64,000 nt of DNA from Solirubrobacteraceae bacterium (GCA_029263125.1 JAJCYD010000024.1:58699-122698); one strand, 5' to 3'; positions 43,241 through 53,331 are shown, counted from the first letter of the stretch. The notes: generated by a model from the letters alone, not told the origin. A program made the numbers and translations.

Positions 43241-44298
43241 CCCGACGAGGCTCGCGCGGCGGCGAGCAGCTCGTTGGCGACGGTCTGCGCTGCGTCGGGG
43301 CGAGCGATCGCCGCCGACGCCGATGCCATCGCCGCGAGTCCGACCGGGTCGGCGAGCAGCGCGCCGACCTCCTCACCCAGGCGAGCGGGCGTGAGCTCCT
43401 CGTCGGGCACGACGATCGCGGCGCCCGCGTCGGCCATCCAGCGCGCGTTGGAGGTCTGATGGTCGGCACTGGCGTGCGGGTAGGGCACCAGCAGCGCGGG
43501 CTTGCCCGCCGCGGCGATCTCGAAGATCGACCCTCCGGAGCGCGCGACGCACAGGTCGCATGCCGCGAGCGCCTCGGCGAAGTCGTCGATGTATGCCCGC
43601 AGGTCGTAGTGCTCCCCGGGCACGCGATCGGCCAGATCGTCGTAGTCGCGCCTGCCCGACGCGTGCAGGACGCGAAAGGGCGCGTCGCGGAAGGCGTCGA
43701 TCGCGGCCTCGTTGATGCGCTGAGCGCCCAGTGACCCGCCGAAGACGAGCACGCAGGTGTCATCGTCTGAGAGATCGAAGCGCGCGCGTGCCGCGGCACG
43801 GTCGGTGGCGGGCGGCGAGACCGGGCGGCCCGTGACGCGATAGCGCTCTCCGCGCCGGCCGTCGATCGGGAAGGCGAGGCACACGCGCTTGGCGCGCCGA
43901 GCGAGCAGCCGGTTGGTGATGCCGAGGTGGCTGTCGGCCTCGGTGAGCACGAGCGGGATGCGCTTGCGGACGGCGGCCAGCCCCACGGGCCCTGCGACGT
44001 ACCCGCCGGCCCCCAGCACCGCGGCCGGCTGCAGCTCGGACAGGATCCGGCCCGCGCTGCGCACCGCGAGGGCCGCCAAGCCGACCGCGCGTGCCGCGCG
44101 CAGCGGATTGGTGCGGCTCAGGCCGGCGACGCCGATCGTTCGCAGCTCATACCCGGCCGCCGGGACGAGCCTCGCCTCCGCACGCTCGCCTCCGACGAAG
44201 ACGACCTCGGCGCCGGCATCCTGCAGGCGCTCGGCAACCGCGAGCGCCGGCACCACATGCCCGGCCGTCCCTCCCGCGGCGATCAGGATCCTGAACAT
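43237..44298 (-). CDS. murG: Lipid II synthase MurG (GlcNAc transferase)
   Basis: This 353-residue GT-B enzyme adds GlcNAc to lipid I at the inner membrane face. It has IAAGGTAGHVVPALAVAERL, GAGGYVAGPVGLAAV, LVFGGSLGAQRINEA, and the donor-binding ARSGGSIFEIAAAGKPALLVPYPHASADHQTSNA. Its start lies 24 bases after the ftsW stop. Confidence 0.96.
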   Translation of the reverse strand: MFRILIAAGGTAGHVVPALAVAERLQDAGAEVVFVGGERAEARLVPAAGYELRTIGVAGLSRTNPLRAARAVGLAALAVRSAGRILSELQPAAVLGAGGYVAGPVGLAAVRKRIPLVLTEADSHLGITNRLLARRAKRVCLAFPIDGRRGERYRVTGRPVSPPATDRAAARARFDLSDDDTCVLVFGGSLGAQRINEAAIDAFRDAPFRVLHASGRRDYDDLADRVPGEHYDLRAYIDDFAEALAACDLCVARSGGSIFEIAAAGKPALLVPYPHASADHQTSNARWMADAGAAIVVPDEELTPARLGEEVGALLADPVGLAAMASASAAIARPDAAQTVANELLAAARASSG

Positions 44299-44322
44299 CG
44301 ATGCACCGGCGGTCGTGGGCGC

Positions 44323-45642
44323 CTAGGACGCCGAGGCGCCGCGCGGTTCGGCGGATCTGCTCGGCCGGGCACGGCGGGATCCTCGCGCATCCGCGCGATC
44401 GCCGGTCGGCGGGGGCAGGACGGCGAGATGGCTCGTGCTGCGCGCCGCGATGTTCAGCAGCAGGCCCATCGCCGCGAGCAGGACGAGCAGGCTCGTTCCT
44501 CCCGAGGAGATGAACGGCAGTGGGACCCCGGTCACGGGCGCGATGCCGAGGACGGCGAAGACGTTGAGCAGCGCCTGACACAGGATCAGCCCGGTGACAC
44601 CCGCGGCCAGCAGCTGCTGATGCAGCGTTGCCGCCGACCTCGCCGTGCGCAGGCCCGCGTAGCCGATCATCCCGTAGAGCAGCAGCAGCGCGCCGATGCC
44701 GGCGACGCCCAGCTCTTCGCCGATGACGGCGAGGATGAAGTCCGTGTGCGCCTCGGGCAGGTAGAAGACCTTCTGCACCGATTCGCCGATGCCGACGCCG
44801 AACAGCCCGCCCGAGCCGAGCGCGATCTGACCCTGAACGGCCTGAAGACCGGTGTCGGTCGGGTCGGCCCACGGGTTGATGAAGGCCGTCAGCCGCGAGA
44901 CGCGCTCGGGGTCCACGAGGGCGAACAGCACCACGAGCGCCGTTCCGCAGATAGCGAGCAGTCCGAGGATCCGCACCGGGACGCCCGCGACGAGCAGTAG
45001 CGAGCCGAGCGTGAAGGCGATCACGAGCGTCGTCCCCAGATCCGGCTGGGACGCCACGAGCACCATCGCCGCGCCCGCGACGAGCAGCAGCGGCCGGATG
45101 ACGCCACGCGTCGTCTGAAGCCGCGCGGGCCGCGTCGCCAGTACGCCGGCGGCATGCAGCACGAGCGCCAGCTTCATGAGCTCCGAAGGCTGAAACTGCA
45201 CCGGCCCGGCCCCGATCCAGCGGCGTGCGCCGTTGATGTCCACGCCGATCCCCGGGATCTTGACGGCGACGAGCAGCACGAAGGCGAGCCCCAGTAGCGC
45301 CGGCGTGATCCGCGACAGCAGCGTCAATCCGCTGCGTGACAGAAACAGCATCACGACGAGCCCGAGCGCGCCATAGGCGAGGTAGCGGACGAGGTAGGTC
45401 GTGCCGTCGCCCTGGCCTTCGAGCAGGGTCCGCGCGGAGGACGCGCTGTAGACCATCACCGCGCCCGCCGCCAGCAGGCAGAACGTCGCGGTCAGCAGGA
45501 TGTTGTACTCGACGGGCCTGGTCTTTGGCCGCGTCCGCGGCGTGGACTCGGGACGAGCCTGGGCGGCGACAGCCATCCCTGCGCTGTTCGACGCGCGAAC
45601 GCGTCTTCCTCGCTTCGACGGTCCTAGGCGTCCCAACGACAT
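44323..45642 (-). CDS. ftsW: Septal peptidoglycan polymerase FtsW (SEDS family)
   Basis: This protein of about 439 residues has ten hydrophobic segments. SEDS motifs are VKIPGIGVDINGARRWIGAGPVQFQPSELMKLALVL, SQPDLGTTLVI, YLPEAHTDFILAVIGEELG and GVPLPFISSGGTSLLV. It polymerises septal glycan together with FtsI. The start is uncertain: MSLGRLGP at 45642 or MAVAAQARP at 45576; no clear Shine-Dalgarno sequence separates them. A charged C-terminal tail follows the last helix. Confidence 0.93.
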   Translation of the reverse strand: MSLGRLGPSKRGRRVRASNSAGMAVAAQARPESTPRTRPKTRPVEYNILLTATFCLLAAGAVMVYSASSARTLLEGQGDGTTYLVRYLAYGALGLVVMLFLSRSGLTLLSRITPALLGLAFVLLVAVKIPGIGVDINGARRWIGAGPVQFQPSELMKLALVLHAAGVLATRPARLQTTRGVIRPLLLVAGAAMVLVASQPDLGTTLVIAFTLGSLLLVAGVPVRILGLLAICGTALVVLFALVDPERVSRLTAFINPWADPTDTGLQAVQGQIALGSGGLFGVGIGESVQKVFYLPEAHTDFILAVIGEELGVAGIGALLLLYGMIGYAGLRTARSAATLHQQLLAAGVTGLILCQALLNVFAVLGIAPVTGVPLPFISSGGTSLLVLLAAMGLLLNIAARSTSHLAVLPPPTGDRADARGSRRARPSRSAEPRGASAS

Positions 45643-45735
45643 CGGCGTCTGGCGCGCGAACGCCTCGACGACCGCGCGACCGGTCCGTGCTCGTCATTCT
45701 CGGGGTGCCGCTGCTGGATCGACCCGTACTGGGCG

Positions 45736-47016
45736 CTACCGCAGCAGCGCCTTGAACGCCCGGCCGCGCGCCTCGTAATCGGTGAACTGGTCGAAGCTCG
45801 CACAGGCGGGCGACAGCAGCACGACCTCGCCGTCGCGCGCCGCCGCGCGCGCCTCGCCGACCGCGTCGTGCAGCGTGCTGCACGCCACGCCGCCGACCTC
45901 TGCCTGCAGCTGTGGCGTCGCCTCGCCGATCAGGTAGACGCGGTGCGCGCGATCGCGCAGCGCGGTGAAGTCCTGGCCCTTGCCCCGGCCGCCCAGGATC
46001 AGGTGCACGGGCGCGTCAAAGCTCGCCAGCGCGACGAGCGACGAGGCGACGTTCGTGGCCTTGGAGTCGTTGACATAGAGCACGCCGTCGATCGTCGCGA
46101 CGTCCTCCAGGCGGTGCTCGACGCCCGCGAACCCCCGCAGGCCGGCACGCACCGCGTCGGGGTCGATCCCGCGCGCCAGCGCGATCGCCGCAGCCGCCGC
46201 GGCGTTGGCGCGGTTGTGCGCGCCGCGCAGCCCGATCTCGTCGTGGGCGATCAGCGGCTCGTCGTCCCACCACAGGTGGCCGGCGCGATCGTCAAGATCG
46301 CCGCCGGAACCGAAGCGGACGCGACGCGCGCAGCCGCCGAGGTCCTCGATCCCCAAGCCCGCGGGCGCGACCGCCACGTCGTCGGTGCCCTGGCGCGCGA
46401 ACATCCGCAGCTTCGCGCCGACGTAGTCCTCAAATGTGCCGTGACGGTCCAGGTGATCGGGCTGCACGTTGAGCAGCACCGCACCCTCCGGAGCGAAGTC
46501 GATCACGTCCTCAAGCTGAAAGGAGCTGACCTCACAGACGATCACCGTGCCGGCCGCAAGTGACCCCACGAGCCCGCTCAGCGCGTCGCCGACGTTGCCG
46601 GCGACGGCGACGGGCAGCCCGGCCTCGCGGTGGATGTGACCGAGCAGTTGCACGGTCGTCGTCTTGCCGTTGGTACCGGTGACCGCGACGAACGGGTGCT
46701 CGCCGAGCAGCCGCCAACCCAGCTCGATCTCGCCCAGGACGGCAATCCCGCGCGAGCGCGCCGCCGCGATCACCGCGGCCTCGCGCGGCACGCCGGGCGA
46801 CTTGACGACCGCTCGTGCGTGGTCGAGCTGCGCCAGGCCGTCGCAGCGCACGTGCGCATCGAGGCCGTCGGGAAGGCCGGCGGGCGAACCGGCGTCGACG
46901 GCCACGACCGACTCGCCACGCGCCTGCAGCGCCCGGGCGGCGGCGACGCCCGACCGGGCCAGGCCGACGACGAGCCACGGCCCCGGCGGCAGCGGCGGAC
47001 GGGGGCGCTCAGACAA
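45736..47016 (-). CDS. murD: UDP-N-acetylmuramoyl-L-alanine-D-glutamate ligase
   Basis: This 426-residue Mur ligase has an N-terminal WLVVGLARSGVAAARAL, ATP loop VAVTGTNGKTTTVQLLGHI, LNVQPDHLDRHGTFEDY and the C-terminal LILGGRGKGQDF and LLSPACASFDQFTDYEARG. The start is a TTG codon overlapping the mraY 3' end by eight bases; there is no nearer ATG before the Rossmann motif. It adds D-Glu. Confidence 0.95.
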   Translation of the reverse strand: MSERPRPPLPPGPWLVVGLARSGVAAARALQARGESVVAVDAGSPAGLPDGLDAHVRCDGLAQLDHARAVVKSPGVPREAAVIAAARSRGIAVLGEIELGWRLLGEHPFVAVTGTNGKTTTVQLLGHIHREAGLPVAVAGNVGDALSGLVGSLAAGTVIVCEVSSFQLEDVIDFAPEGAVLLNVQPDHLDRHGTFEDYVGAKLRMFARQGTDDVAVAPAGLGIEDLGGCARRVRFGSGGDLDDRAGHLWWDDEPLIAHDEIGLRGAHNRANAAAAAAIALARGIDPDAVRAGLRGFAGVEHRLEDVATIDGVLYVNDSKATNVASSLVALASFDAPVHLILGGRGKGQDFTALRDRAHRVYLIGEATPQLQAEVGGVACSTLHDAVGEARAAARDGEVVLLSPACASFDQFTDYEARGRAFKALLR

Positions 47017-47992
47017 CGGAGTACTGATAAAGCGTGAAGCCGATCGCGCTGAAGATCGCGGCCACGATCCAGAAGCGCAGGATGATCTTCGTCTCAGACC
47101 ACGCCATCAGCTCGAAGTGGTGGTGGATCGGCGCCATCAGGAAGACGCGCTTGCGGAAGGTCTGAAACGAGAACACCTGGATCAGCACGCTGAGCGCCTC
47201 GACGACGAAGATCCCGCCGATGAGGATCAGCAGCACCTCGGTCTTCGTCATGATCGCCAACCCGGCGATCGCGCCACCCAAGCCCAGCGAGCCCGTGTCG
47301 CCCATGAAGATCGTTGCCGGGAACGCGTTGAACCACAGAAACCCGACGCACGCTCCCACCAGGCATCCGGACAGCAGCGCGAGGTCGTGCTGGCCGGTCG
47401 TGATGAACGTGATGCCGATGTAGGACAGCAGCACGATTGCCGCGCAGCCTGCCGCCAGGCCGTCGAGGCCGTCGGTGAGGTTCACCGCGCTCGTCGTGCC
47501 CGCCACGACGATGTAGATCATGATCAAGAACGGGATCCCGCCGAGGAAGCTCAGGTCCACCTGGTAGTCGACGACGCGCAGGCGCAGCGTCTGCTGCAGG
47601 CCCACCTTCTCCGTCGCGACGTACCACAGCAGGACCGAGATGAGGATCGTCACCCCGAGCTTCATGCGAGCGCTGATCCCCAGCGAACGGCGCCGCACGA
47701 TCTTGATGAAGTCGTCGGCGAAGCCCAGCAGCGCGCACAGCATCGCCACCCCATAGACCCCGACCGAACGCCAGTCGTAGTCCGACAGGATCAAAAACGG
47801 GATCGAGATCGCCGTGAAGATGATGATCCCGCCCATCGTCGGCGTCCCGGCCTTGACGTGGTGAGCCGCCGGCCCTTCCTCGCGGATGAACTGCCCGAAC
47901 TCGCGCCCCTGCAGGAAGGCGATGAACTTCGGCGACAGGAAGATGCAGATCAGCAGCGCCGCCGTGCCGGCGATCAGCACCTCGCCCATCAC
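47009..47992 (-). CDS. mraY: Phospho-N-acetylmuramoyl-pentapeptide transferase
   Basis: This 327-residue multi-pass membrane enzyme makes lipid I. It has HHVKAGTPTMGGI, LLGFADDFIKI with catalytic Asp residues, SAVNLTDGLDGLAAG, FLWFNAFPATIFMGDTGSLGLGG and the MAPIHHHFEL motif. The ATG overlaps the murF stop. Confidence 0.97.
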   Translation of the reverse strand: MMGEVLIAGTAALLICIFLSPKFIAFLQGREFGQFIREEGPAAHHVKAGTPTMGGIIIFTAISIPFLILSDYDWRSVGVYGVAMLCALLGFADDFIKIVRRRSLGISARMKLGVTILISVLLWYVATEKVGLQQTLRLRVVDYQVDLSFLGGIPFLIMIYIVVAGTTSAVNLTDGLDGLAAGCAAIVLLSYIGITFITTGQHDLALLSGCLVGACVGFLWFNAFPATIFMGDTGSLGLGGAIAGLAIMTKTEVLLILIGGIFVVEALSVLIQVFSFQTFRKRVFLMAPIHHHFELMAWSETKIILRFWIVAAIFSAIGFTLYQYSVV

Positions 47993-49287
47993 GCACCCGC
48001 CACGGCCGCGCGAAGGTGCTCGGCGACGACCTCCAGGCCCACGCCGCGCGAGCCCTTGACGAGCACCGTGTCACCCGGCCGCACGAGCTCGCCCACCAGC
48101 GCGGCGGCCTCTTGGGCATCGCGCGCCGCGTGCGTCTCCCCGCCGAACGCCTCGCCGATGTGCGCACCGAGGGGGCCGACGGCGACCAGCAGGTCCAGCC
48201 CGCCGGCGGCGGCGTGCGCGCCGATCTCCTCGTGAAAGCGCACCTCGTCGGCGCCGAGCTCGAGCATGGCACCGAGCACGGCGACGCGCCGCCCCGAAGC
48301 GGATGCGGCGAGATCGTCAAGGGCGGCGCGCATCGACATCGGGTTGGCGTTGTAGCAGTCGTCGATGACGAGCAGCGAGCCCAGGCGGATCCGCTGGCCG
48401 CGCAGCGCGCTGAGCGTGACGTCGAGCATGCCGCTCGGCTGCGCGCCGAGCGCGCGCGCCGCGGCGAGGGCGGCCAAGGCGTTGGAGCGCATGTGAGCCG
48501 AGTCAAACGGGACCTCCAGCGCGCCGAGATCGCTGACATCGCCGCCCGCGCCGAACGTGACGGTCCGCAGATCCGATCGGCGGTGAGCGTCCAGCAGCGG
48601 CTCGTCGGCCGGCACGACCGCGGTCGCTCCCGGGCGCAGCCCGGCGAGCAGCTCGGCCTTCGCGCCGGCCACCGCCTGCACCGTCCCCAGCAGCTCCAGA
48701 TGCACGGGACCGACGTTGACGATCACGCCGACGTCGGGCTCGGCGATCGCCGCCAGCTCGGCGATCTGCCCGCTGCCGCGCATCGCCATCTCCAGGACGA
48801 GCGCCTGCGTCCCGGGCGGCGCGGCGAGGATCGCCAGCGGCAGCCCGATCTCCGTGTTGTGGTTCTGCTCGCTGGCGACGACGCGCCGGTCCTGGCGCAG
48901 CATGGCCGCAAGCAGGTCCTTCGTCGAGGTCTTGCCGGTCGATCCGGTGATGCCGGCGACCTGCGCTCCGAGATCCCGCCGCCACTGCCGCGCCAGCGCC
49001 TGCATCGCGGCGAGCGCGTCCTCAGCGGCGAGGACCGCGCCACCGGAGGGCAGATCGACCGCGTAGCCGGGGGTGACGAGCACGCCCCACGCGCCGTCCT
49101 GGAGCGCCCTCGCGGCGAAGCGCCCGCCGTCGGTACGGGTGCCCGGGAGCCCGACGAACAGGTCGCCGGGACGCACGTCGCGCGAGTCGATCGTCGCCCG
49201 CGCGGGCCCGCGCGAGCCCTCGATCCCGACGGCCGCGACCGTCGCACCCGCCGCCGCGGCGACACGCTCAGCTGACCAGTCGCGCAC
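47989..49287 (-). CDS. murF: UDP-N-acetylmuramoyl-tripeptide-D-alanyl-D-alanine ligase
   Basis: This 432-residue Mur ligase adds D-Ala-D-Ala. It has an N-terminal domain VRPGDLFVGLPGTRTDGGRF, ATP loop VAGITGSTGKTSTKDLLAAML, and VIDDCYNANPMSMRAALDDLA. The start is GTG and lies 20 bases inside the murE 3' end. Confidence 0.95.
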   Translation of the reverse strand: MRDWSAERVAAAAGATVAAVGIEGSRGPARATIDSRDVRPGDLFVGLPGTRTDGGRFAARALQDGAWGVLVTPGYAVDLPSGGAVLAAEDALAAMQALARQWRRDLGAQVAGITGSTGKTSTKDLLAAMLRQDRRVVASEQNHNTEIGLPLAILAAPPGTQALVLEMAMRGSGQIAELAAIAEPDVGVIVNVGPVHLELLGTVQAVAGAKAELLAGLRPGATAVVPADEPLLDAHRRSDLRTVTFGAGGDVSDLGALEVPFDSAHMRSNALAALAAARALGAQPSGMLDVTLSALRGQRIRLGSLLVIDDCYNANPMSMRAALDDLAASASGRRVAVLGAMLELGADEVRFHEEIGAHAAAGGLDLLVAVGPLGAHIGEAFGGETHAARDAQEAAALVGELVRPGDTVLVKGSRGVGLEVVAEHLRAAVAGA

Positions 49288-50701
49288 GCAGCGCCTCCGC
49301 GGCCACGGTGACGTCGTCGAAGGGCAGCTTGCGACCGCCCTCGAACTCCTGCCCCTGTTCGTGGCCCTTGCCCGCCAGCACGACGACGTCGCCGTCGCGC
49401 GCGACCGACACGGCCCGCTCGATCGCGGCGCGGCGGTCGACGATCGACTCCGTCGCGGTGCGGTCGGTGATGCCGGCCAGGATCTCGGTGACGATCGCGT
49501 CGGGATCCTCCGATCGCGGGTTGTCGGACGTGACGATCGTGTGGTCGGCCAGGCGCGACGCGATCTCCCCCATCAGCGGGCGCTTGCCGCGATCGCGATC
49601 CCCGCCGCAGCCGAAGACGCAGATCAGGCGTCCACGCGTCAGCGGGCGCGCCGCCGCAAGCACGTTCTCCAGCGAATCGGGCGTATGGGCGTAGTCGACG
49701 AGCAGTGCGAACCCCTGCCCCTCGTCGACGGGCTCAAAGCGGCCGGGCACGCGGCCGGCGCTGGGAAGCGCGGCCACGATCGCGTCGTCGCCGATGCCCA
49801 GTCCGCGGGCCGCCGCGACGGCCCCGAGGACGTTGAGCACGTTGAAGCGGCCCGGCAGCGGCGAGCGCAGCCGCAGGCCGCCGGCGGTGAACGTCGAGCC
49901 GGTGAAGTCGCTCGACAGCTCGGTCGCCCGCAGGTCCGCGCCGGACGCGTCGATGCCGAACGTCACGACGTGCGGAAGGTCCAGCTCGCGCGCCAGGCGC
50001 GCGCCGTAGGGGTCGTCGACGTTGATCACGGCAACGCCCGGCCGTGCGTCGAAGAGCCGGCGCTTGGCGGCGAAGTAGTCCTCCATCGTCGGATGGAAGT
50101 CGAGGTGATCCTGGGTGAGGTTCGTGAAGATCGCGGCCGCCCAGTGGATCGCGTCGGTGCGCCCGAGCGCCAGCGCGTGGCTGGAGACCTCCATGACGCA
50201 ATGCGAGTCGCCGGCGTCGCGCATCGCCGCGAATGCGGCCTGCAGATCGATCGCCTCCGGGGTCGTGCGCGCGACTTCGTGCTCAGTCCCGCCGATGATC
50301 GACGTGACCGTGCCGAGCAGGCCGGTCGCGTGTCCCGAGCCCTCCAGCAGCGCCCGCACGAGGTAGGCGGTCGTCGTCTTGCCGTTCGTGCCGGTGACCC
50401 CCACCGTGCGCAGCGTCGCCGTCGGATCGCCGTGCAGGCGCGCGGCGGCCGGTGCCATCGCCGCCCGCACGTCGTCGACGACGATCTCGGGAACGCCGAG
50501 GCCGAGCGGATGGTCGACGACGAGCGCCACCGCTCCGCGCCGCACGGCGTCGGCCGCGAAGTCGTGGCCGTCGCGCGTGAATCCCCGGACGCAGAAGAAG
50601 ACGCTTGAAGGCACGACCCGGCGATTGTCGAGCGCCAGCGCGGAGACCTCGACGGTCCTACCGTCCGGTGCGAGCTCTCCGAAGACCTCACGCAGCGTCA
50701 T
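49268..50701 (-). CDS. murE: UDP-N-acetylmuramoyl-tripeptide synthetase
   Basis: This 477-residue Mur ligase adds the third residue of the stem peptide. It has SSVFFCVRGFTRDGHDFA, the ATP loop VGVTGTNGKTTTAYLVRALL, FTNLTQDHLDFHPTMEDYFAAK, VDYAHTPDSLENVL and, in the specificity region, TSDNPRSEDPDAIV. DNPRSEDP is the form typical of meso-diaminopimelate-adding enzymes (DNPR), so the wall is probably A1-gamma type. The upstream gap to ftsI is 51 bases. Confidence 0.95.
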   Translation of the reverse strand: MTLREVFGELAPDGRTVEVSALALDNRRVVPSSVFFCVRGFTRDGHDFAADAVRRGAVALVVDHPLGLGVPEIVVDDVRAAMAPAAARLHGDPTATLRTVGVTGTNGKTTTAYLVRALLEGSGHATGLLGTVTSIIGGTEHEVARTTPEAIDLQAAFAAMRDAGDSHCVMEVSSHALALGRTDAIHWAAAIFTNLTQDHLDFHPTMEDYFAAKRRLFDARPGVAVINVDDPYGARLARELDLPHVVTFGIDASGADLRATELSSDFTGSTFTAGGLRLRSPLPGRFNVLNVLGAVAAARGLGIGDDAIVAALPSAGRVPGRFEPVDEGQGFALLVDYAHTPDSLENVLAAARPLTRGRLICVFGCGGDRDRGKRPLMGEIASRLADHTIVTSDNPRSEDPDAIVTEILAGITDRTATESIVDRRAAIERAVSVARDGDVVVLAGKGHEQGQEFEGGRKLPFDDVTVAAEALRARLVS

Positions 50702-50752
50702 GGCGTTCTGACCTCTGTCATCCCCGTCGATGCACGTGAGGATACGGGCGGC

Positions 50753-52411
50753 TCAGCCCGGCGGGATGCTGAGGTACGGCAGCGCGAAGCGCATGATCTC
50801 CTGAAATGCCGGCGCCGCGACCTCGGCCCCGTAGTACTCGCCTTGCGGCTCGTCGACCATCACGGTGACCAGCAGCTTGGGCTTGGATGCGGGGGCGAAG
50901 CCCACGAACGAGCCGATGTAGCGGCTCGTTGAGTACTCCCCGGTCTTGCGGTCGATCTTGTTCGCCGTGCCGGTCTTGCCCGCCAGCGTGTAGCCGTCGA
51001 TCGCCGCTGCCGATCCGGTGCCGTCGGCGCTGACGACGCCCTCGAGCATCGATCGGATCTGCTTGGCGGTCGTGGCGGAGAGCACGCGCTGCCCGGGCTG
51101 CTGCGCGGCGCGCTTTCCGTCGACCGCCGCGATCAGCTGCGGCTTGCGCAGCATGCCGCCGTTGGCGATCGCGGCGTAGGCCCGCGTCAGCTGCAGCGGC
51201 GTCACCGACACGCCCTGGCCGATCGGCAGGTTGCCGATCGACGAGCCGGAGTAGTCCTTGCGGGCGAGCACCTGCCCGGCCTCCTCGCCGGCCAGCTCGA
51301 TGCCCGTCCGCCGGCCGAAGCCAAAGCGCCGAACCCAGCGATCGAAGCGCGTGGCGCCGAGCTTGAGGCCGATCTTCACCGTTCCGACGTTGGAGGACTG
51401 CGCGAGAATCTCAGCCGTGGTCAGGTCGATCGTCCCGCGCTCGTGCGATTCGCCGATCGTGCGGTCGGCGACCTCGATCGTGGGCGGCAGGTTGAAGACG
51501 TCGTCGGGATCGACGACCCCCTCCTCCAGCGCGCCGGAGACCGTGAACGGCTTGAACGTCGAGCCGGGCTCGTAGTTGAAGCCGACCGCGCGGTTCTGGG
51601 CGGCGTACTGCGGCGCGCCGCCGAAGTCGTTGGCATCCACACGCGGCCAGTTGGCCATCGTCAGCACTCCCCCGTTGCGGGGATCCATCACGATCGCCGT
51701 CGCGCCCTTGGGGTGCCACTTCGCACCGATCTCCGCAAGCACGTCCTCGACCTTGGCCTGCAGCGGCGCATCGATCGTCAGGCGCAGCTCCTTGCCGGCG
51801 ACCGCCCGCTTGGGCTCCTGCTGGACGATCGGGTCGCCGACGCCGTCGTTGACGACGCGGCGCGTGCCGTCGCTGCCGCCGAGCACGTCGTCCTGCGCGT
51901 ACTCCAGCCCGCTGAGCCCGTCGCCGTCGACGCCGACGCCGCCGATGACCTGCGAGGCAAGCCAGCGGCGCGGGTACTCGCGGCGCGAGCTGGGCGTGAA
52001 GTCCAGGCCCACGATCTTCAATGCCTTGATCTTCTGGACCTTCGACGCCGACAGGTTGCGCGCGAGGTAGACGAAGCCGCCGCTGCTGCCGAGCTTCTTG
52101 AGCACGTCGGGCTCCGTCGAGCCCAGCAGCGGCGCCAGGCGCGCCGCCGCCCGCTGCGGCGACCGGACGAGGTACGGCGTCGCCGCCACGTCGGAGGCAG
52201 GCTCGGACACCGCCAGGTCGATGCCGCGGCGGTCGGTGATCGAGCCGCGGCGCGCGGGGACCTTGATCTCGTTGACCTGCTGGGTGACGGCAGCGCGCTT
52301 CAACGACGGCGCCTTGACGCCGCCGAGCCACAGGGTGCGCCCACCGGCCAGTGCCAGCAGGCACAGGAAAATCGCGAAGAGCAGCCCGATGCGCCGCTCG
52401 ACCAGGCCCAC
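50753..52411 (-). CDS. ftsI: Septal transpeptidase FtsI (class B penicillin-binding protein)
   Basis: This 552-residue protein has a short cytoplasmic tail, one transmembrane helix (LLFAIFLCLLALAGGRTLWL), a pedestal domain (ARRGSITDRRGIDLA) and a transpeptidase domain with active Ser in GSTFKPFTV, SSN in AQSSNVGTVKIG and KTG in AGKTGTANK. It cross-links septal peptidoglycan with FtsW. The start is GTG, overlapping the ftsL TAG by one base. No PASTA domains are present. Confidence 0.95.
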   Translation of the reverse strand: MGLVERRIGLLFAIFLCLLALAGGRTLWLGGVKAPSLKRAAVTQQVNEIKVPARRGSITDRRGIDLAVSEPASDVAATPYLVRSPQRAAARLAPLLGSTEPDVLKKLGSSGGFVYLARNLSASKVQKIKALKIVGLDFTPSSRREYPRRWLASQVIGGVGVDGDGLSGLEYAQDDVLGGSDGTRRVVNDGVGDPIVQQEPKRAVAGKELRLTIDAPLQAKVEDVLAEIGAKWHPKGATAIVMDPRNGGVLTMANWPRVDANDFGGAPQYAAQNRAVGFNYEPGSTFKPFTVSGALEEGVVDPDDVFNLPPTIEVADRTIGESHERGTIDLTTAEILAQSSNVGTVKIGLKLGATRFDRWVRRFGFGRRTGIELAGEEAGQVLARKDYSGSSIGNLPIGQGVSVTPLQLTRAYAAIANGGMLRKPQLIAAVDGKRAAQQPGQRVLSATTAKQIRSMLEGVVSADGTGSAAAIDGYTLAGKTGTANKIDRKTGEYSTSRYIGSFVGFAPASKPKLLVTVMVDEPQGEYYGAEVAAPAFQEIMRFALPYLSIPPG

Positions 52412-53331
52412 TACCCGACCGCTGACGGCGTTGCCTGCGCTGCCGCGCCGCCGGCCTGGGCGGCCGGCGCAGGTGCTGCCGGCGGGGGCGATCCGACGGG
52501 CGCTGGCGTCGCGCCGGCAGCCGGAGCCGGCTGGGCCGGTGGAGTGCTCGCGACGGGTGCGGGCTGTGGCGGCGGGACCGTGGATGGCGCCGGTGACGCC
52601 GGTGCGCCGTCAGCACCGGGTGCGGCCGCCCCGTCCACCGTCGTCGTCGCGGTCAGCGTGCCGGCGGGTCCGGCGACCGCGCGATCCGGTGCCTGGATGC
52701 TGACGGCGGCGCGCTTGGCGGCGGCGCGGGTGTCTCGCGTGCGGAGGTATCCGACGTCGGCCGGGGCGGGCATGACCATGCCCTGCGCCTCGGCCATCGG
52801 CCGGATGCGCTCCGGCGAGCTCAGCCGCGAGACCTCGCGGCGCAGCCCGGCATTGCTCTGCTCCAGCGTGCTCGCCGTCTGCACCGCGTTGCTGATGCCG
52901 GTGTTGAGCTTCAGCAGCGACACCTGCGTGGCGACGATCCCCAGCAGGGCGAAGGCGATGATGCCGATCCAGATGCGGCTGCGCACGAGCCGGTCCATCG
53001 CCCGGCTCGACGAGACGTCGAGGGCGACGCCGGCCACGCGCGAGGCGATCGCGACGCCGCCGTAGGCCAGCCGACGCGGGCGTGCCGCAGCCGGGGTGGC
53101 TCGCCGGCGGGGAGCGGGCGCCGGCAGTGCCCGCGATGGCGCCGCCGCGTCGGCGTATGCCAGCGCGGACGCGTCGATCTGCGCGCGCGGCGCGCGAGCG
53201 GGCGGGCCGGCGGCCGGGTCCGAGCCGCTCCTGGGCGGGTTCGCCGGACCCGACACGCGCCGTGGCGCGGCCGGCGTCGCGCTACGCGGGATCTTCCGGC
53301 CGGCGCTGGTTGCTGGCGAGCTTGCACTCAT
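52411..53331 (-). CDS. ftsL: FtsL-like division protein with long Ala/Pro-rich flanks
   Basis: This 306-residue protein holds a transmembrane helix (RIWIGIIAFALLGIVATQVSLLKLN) followed by a short coiled coil (ISNAVQTASTLEQSNAGLRREVSRLSSPERIRPMAEAQGMVMP). This is the FtsL/DivIC pattern, and the PERI..MAEAQGMV motif is typical. Both flanks are low complexity: about 150 residues of Arg/Ala/Pro before the helix and about 120 residues of Ala/Pro after it. ATGA overlap with rsmH and TAGTG overlap with ftsI place it in the right slot. The track ORF starts far upstream, inside rsmH. Confidence 0.85.
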   Translation of the reverse strand: MSASSPATSAGRKIPRSATPAAPRRVSGPANPPRSGSDPAAGPPARAPRAQIDASALAYADAAAPSRALPAPAPRRRATPAAARPRRLAYGGVAIASRVAGVALDVSSSRAMDRLVRSRIWIGIIAFALLGIVATQVSLLKLNTGISNAVQTASTLEQSNAGLRREVSRLSSPERIRPMAEAQGMVMPAPADVGYLRTRDTRAAAKRAAVSIQAPDRAVAGPAGTLTATTTVDGAAAPGADGAPASPAPSTVPPPQPAPVASTPPAQPAPAAGATPAPVGSPPPAAPAPAAQAGGAAAQATPSAVG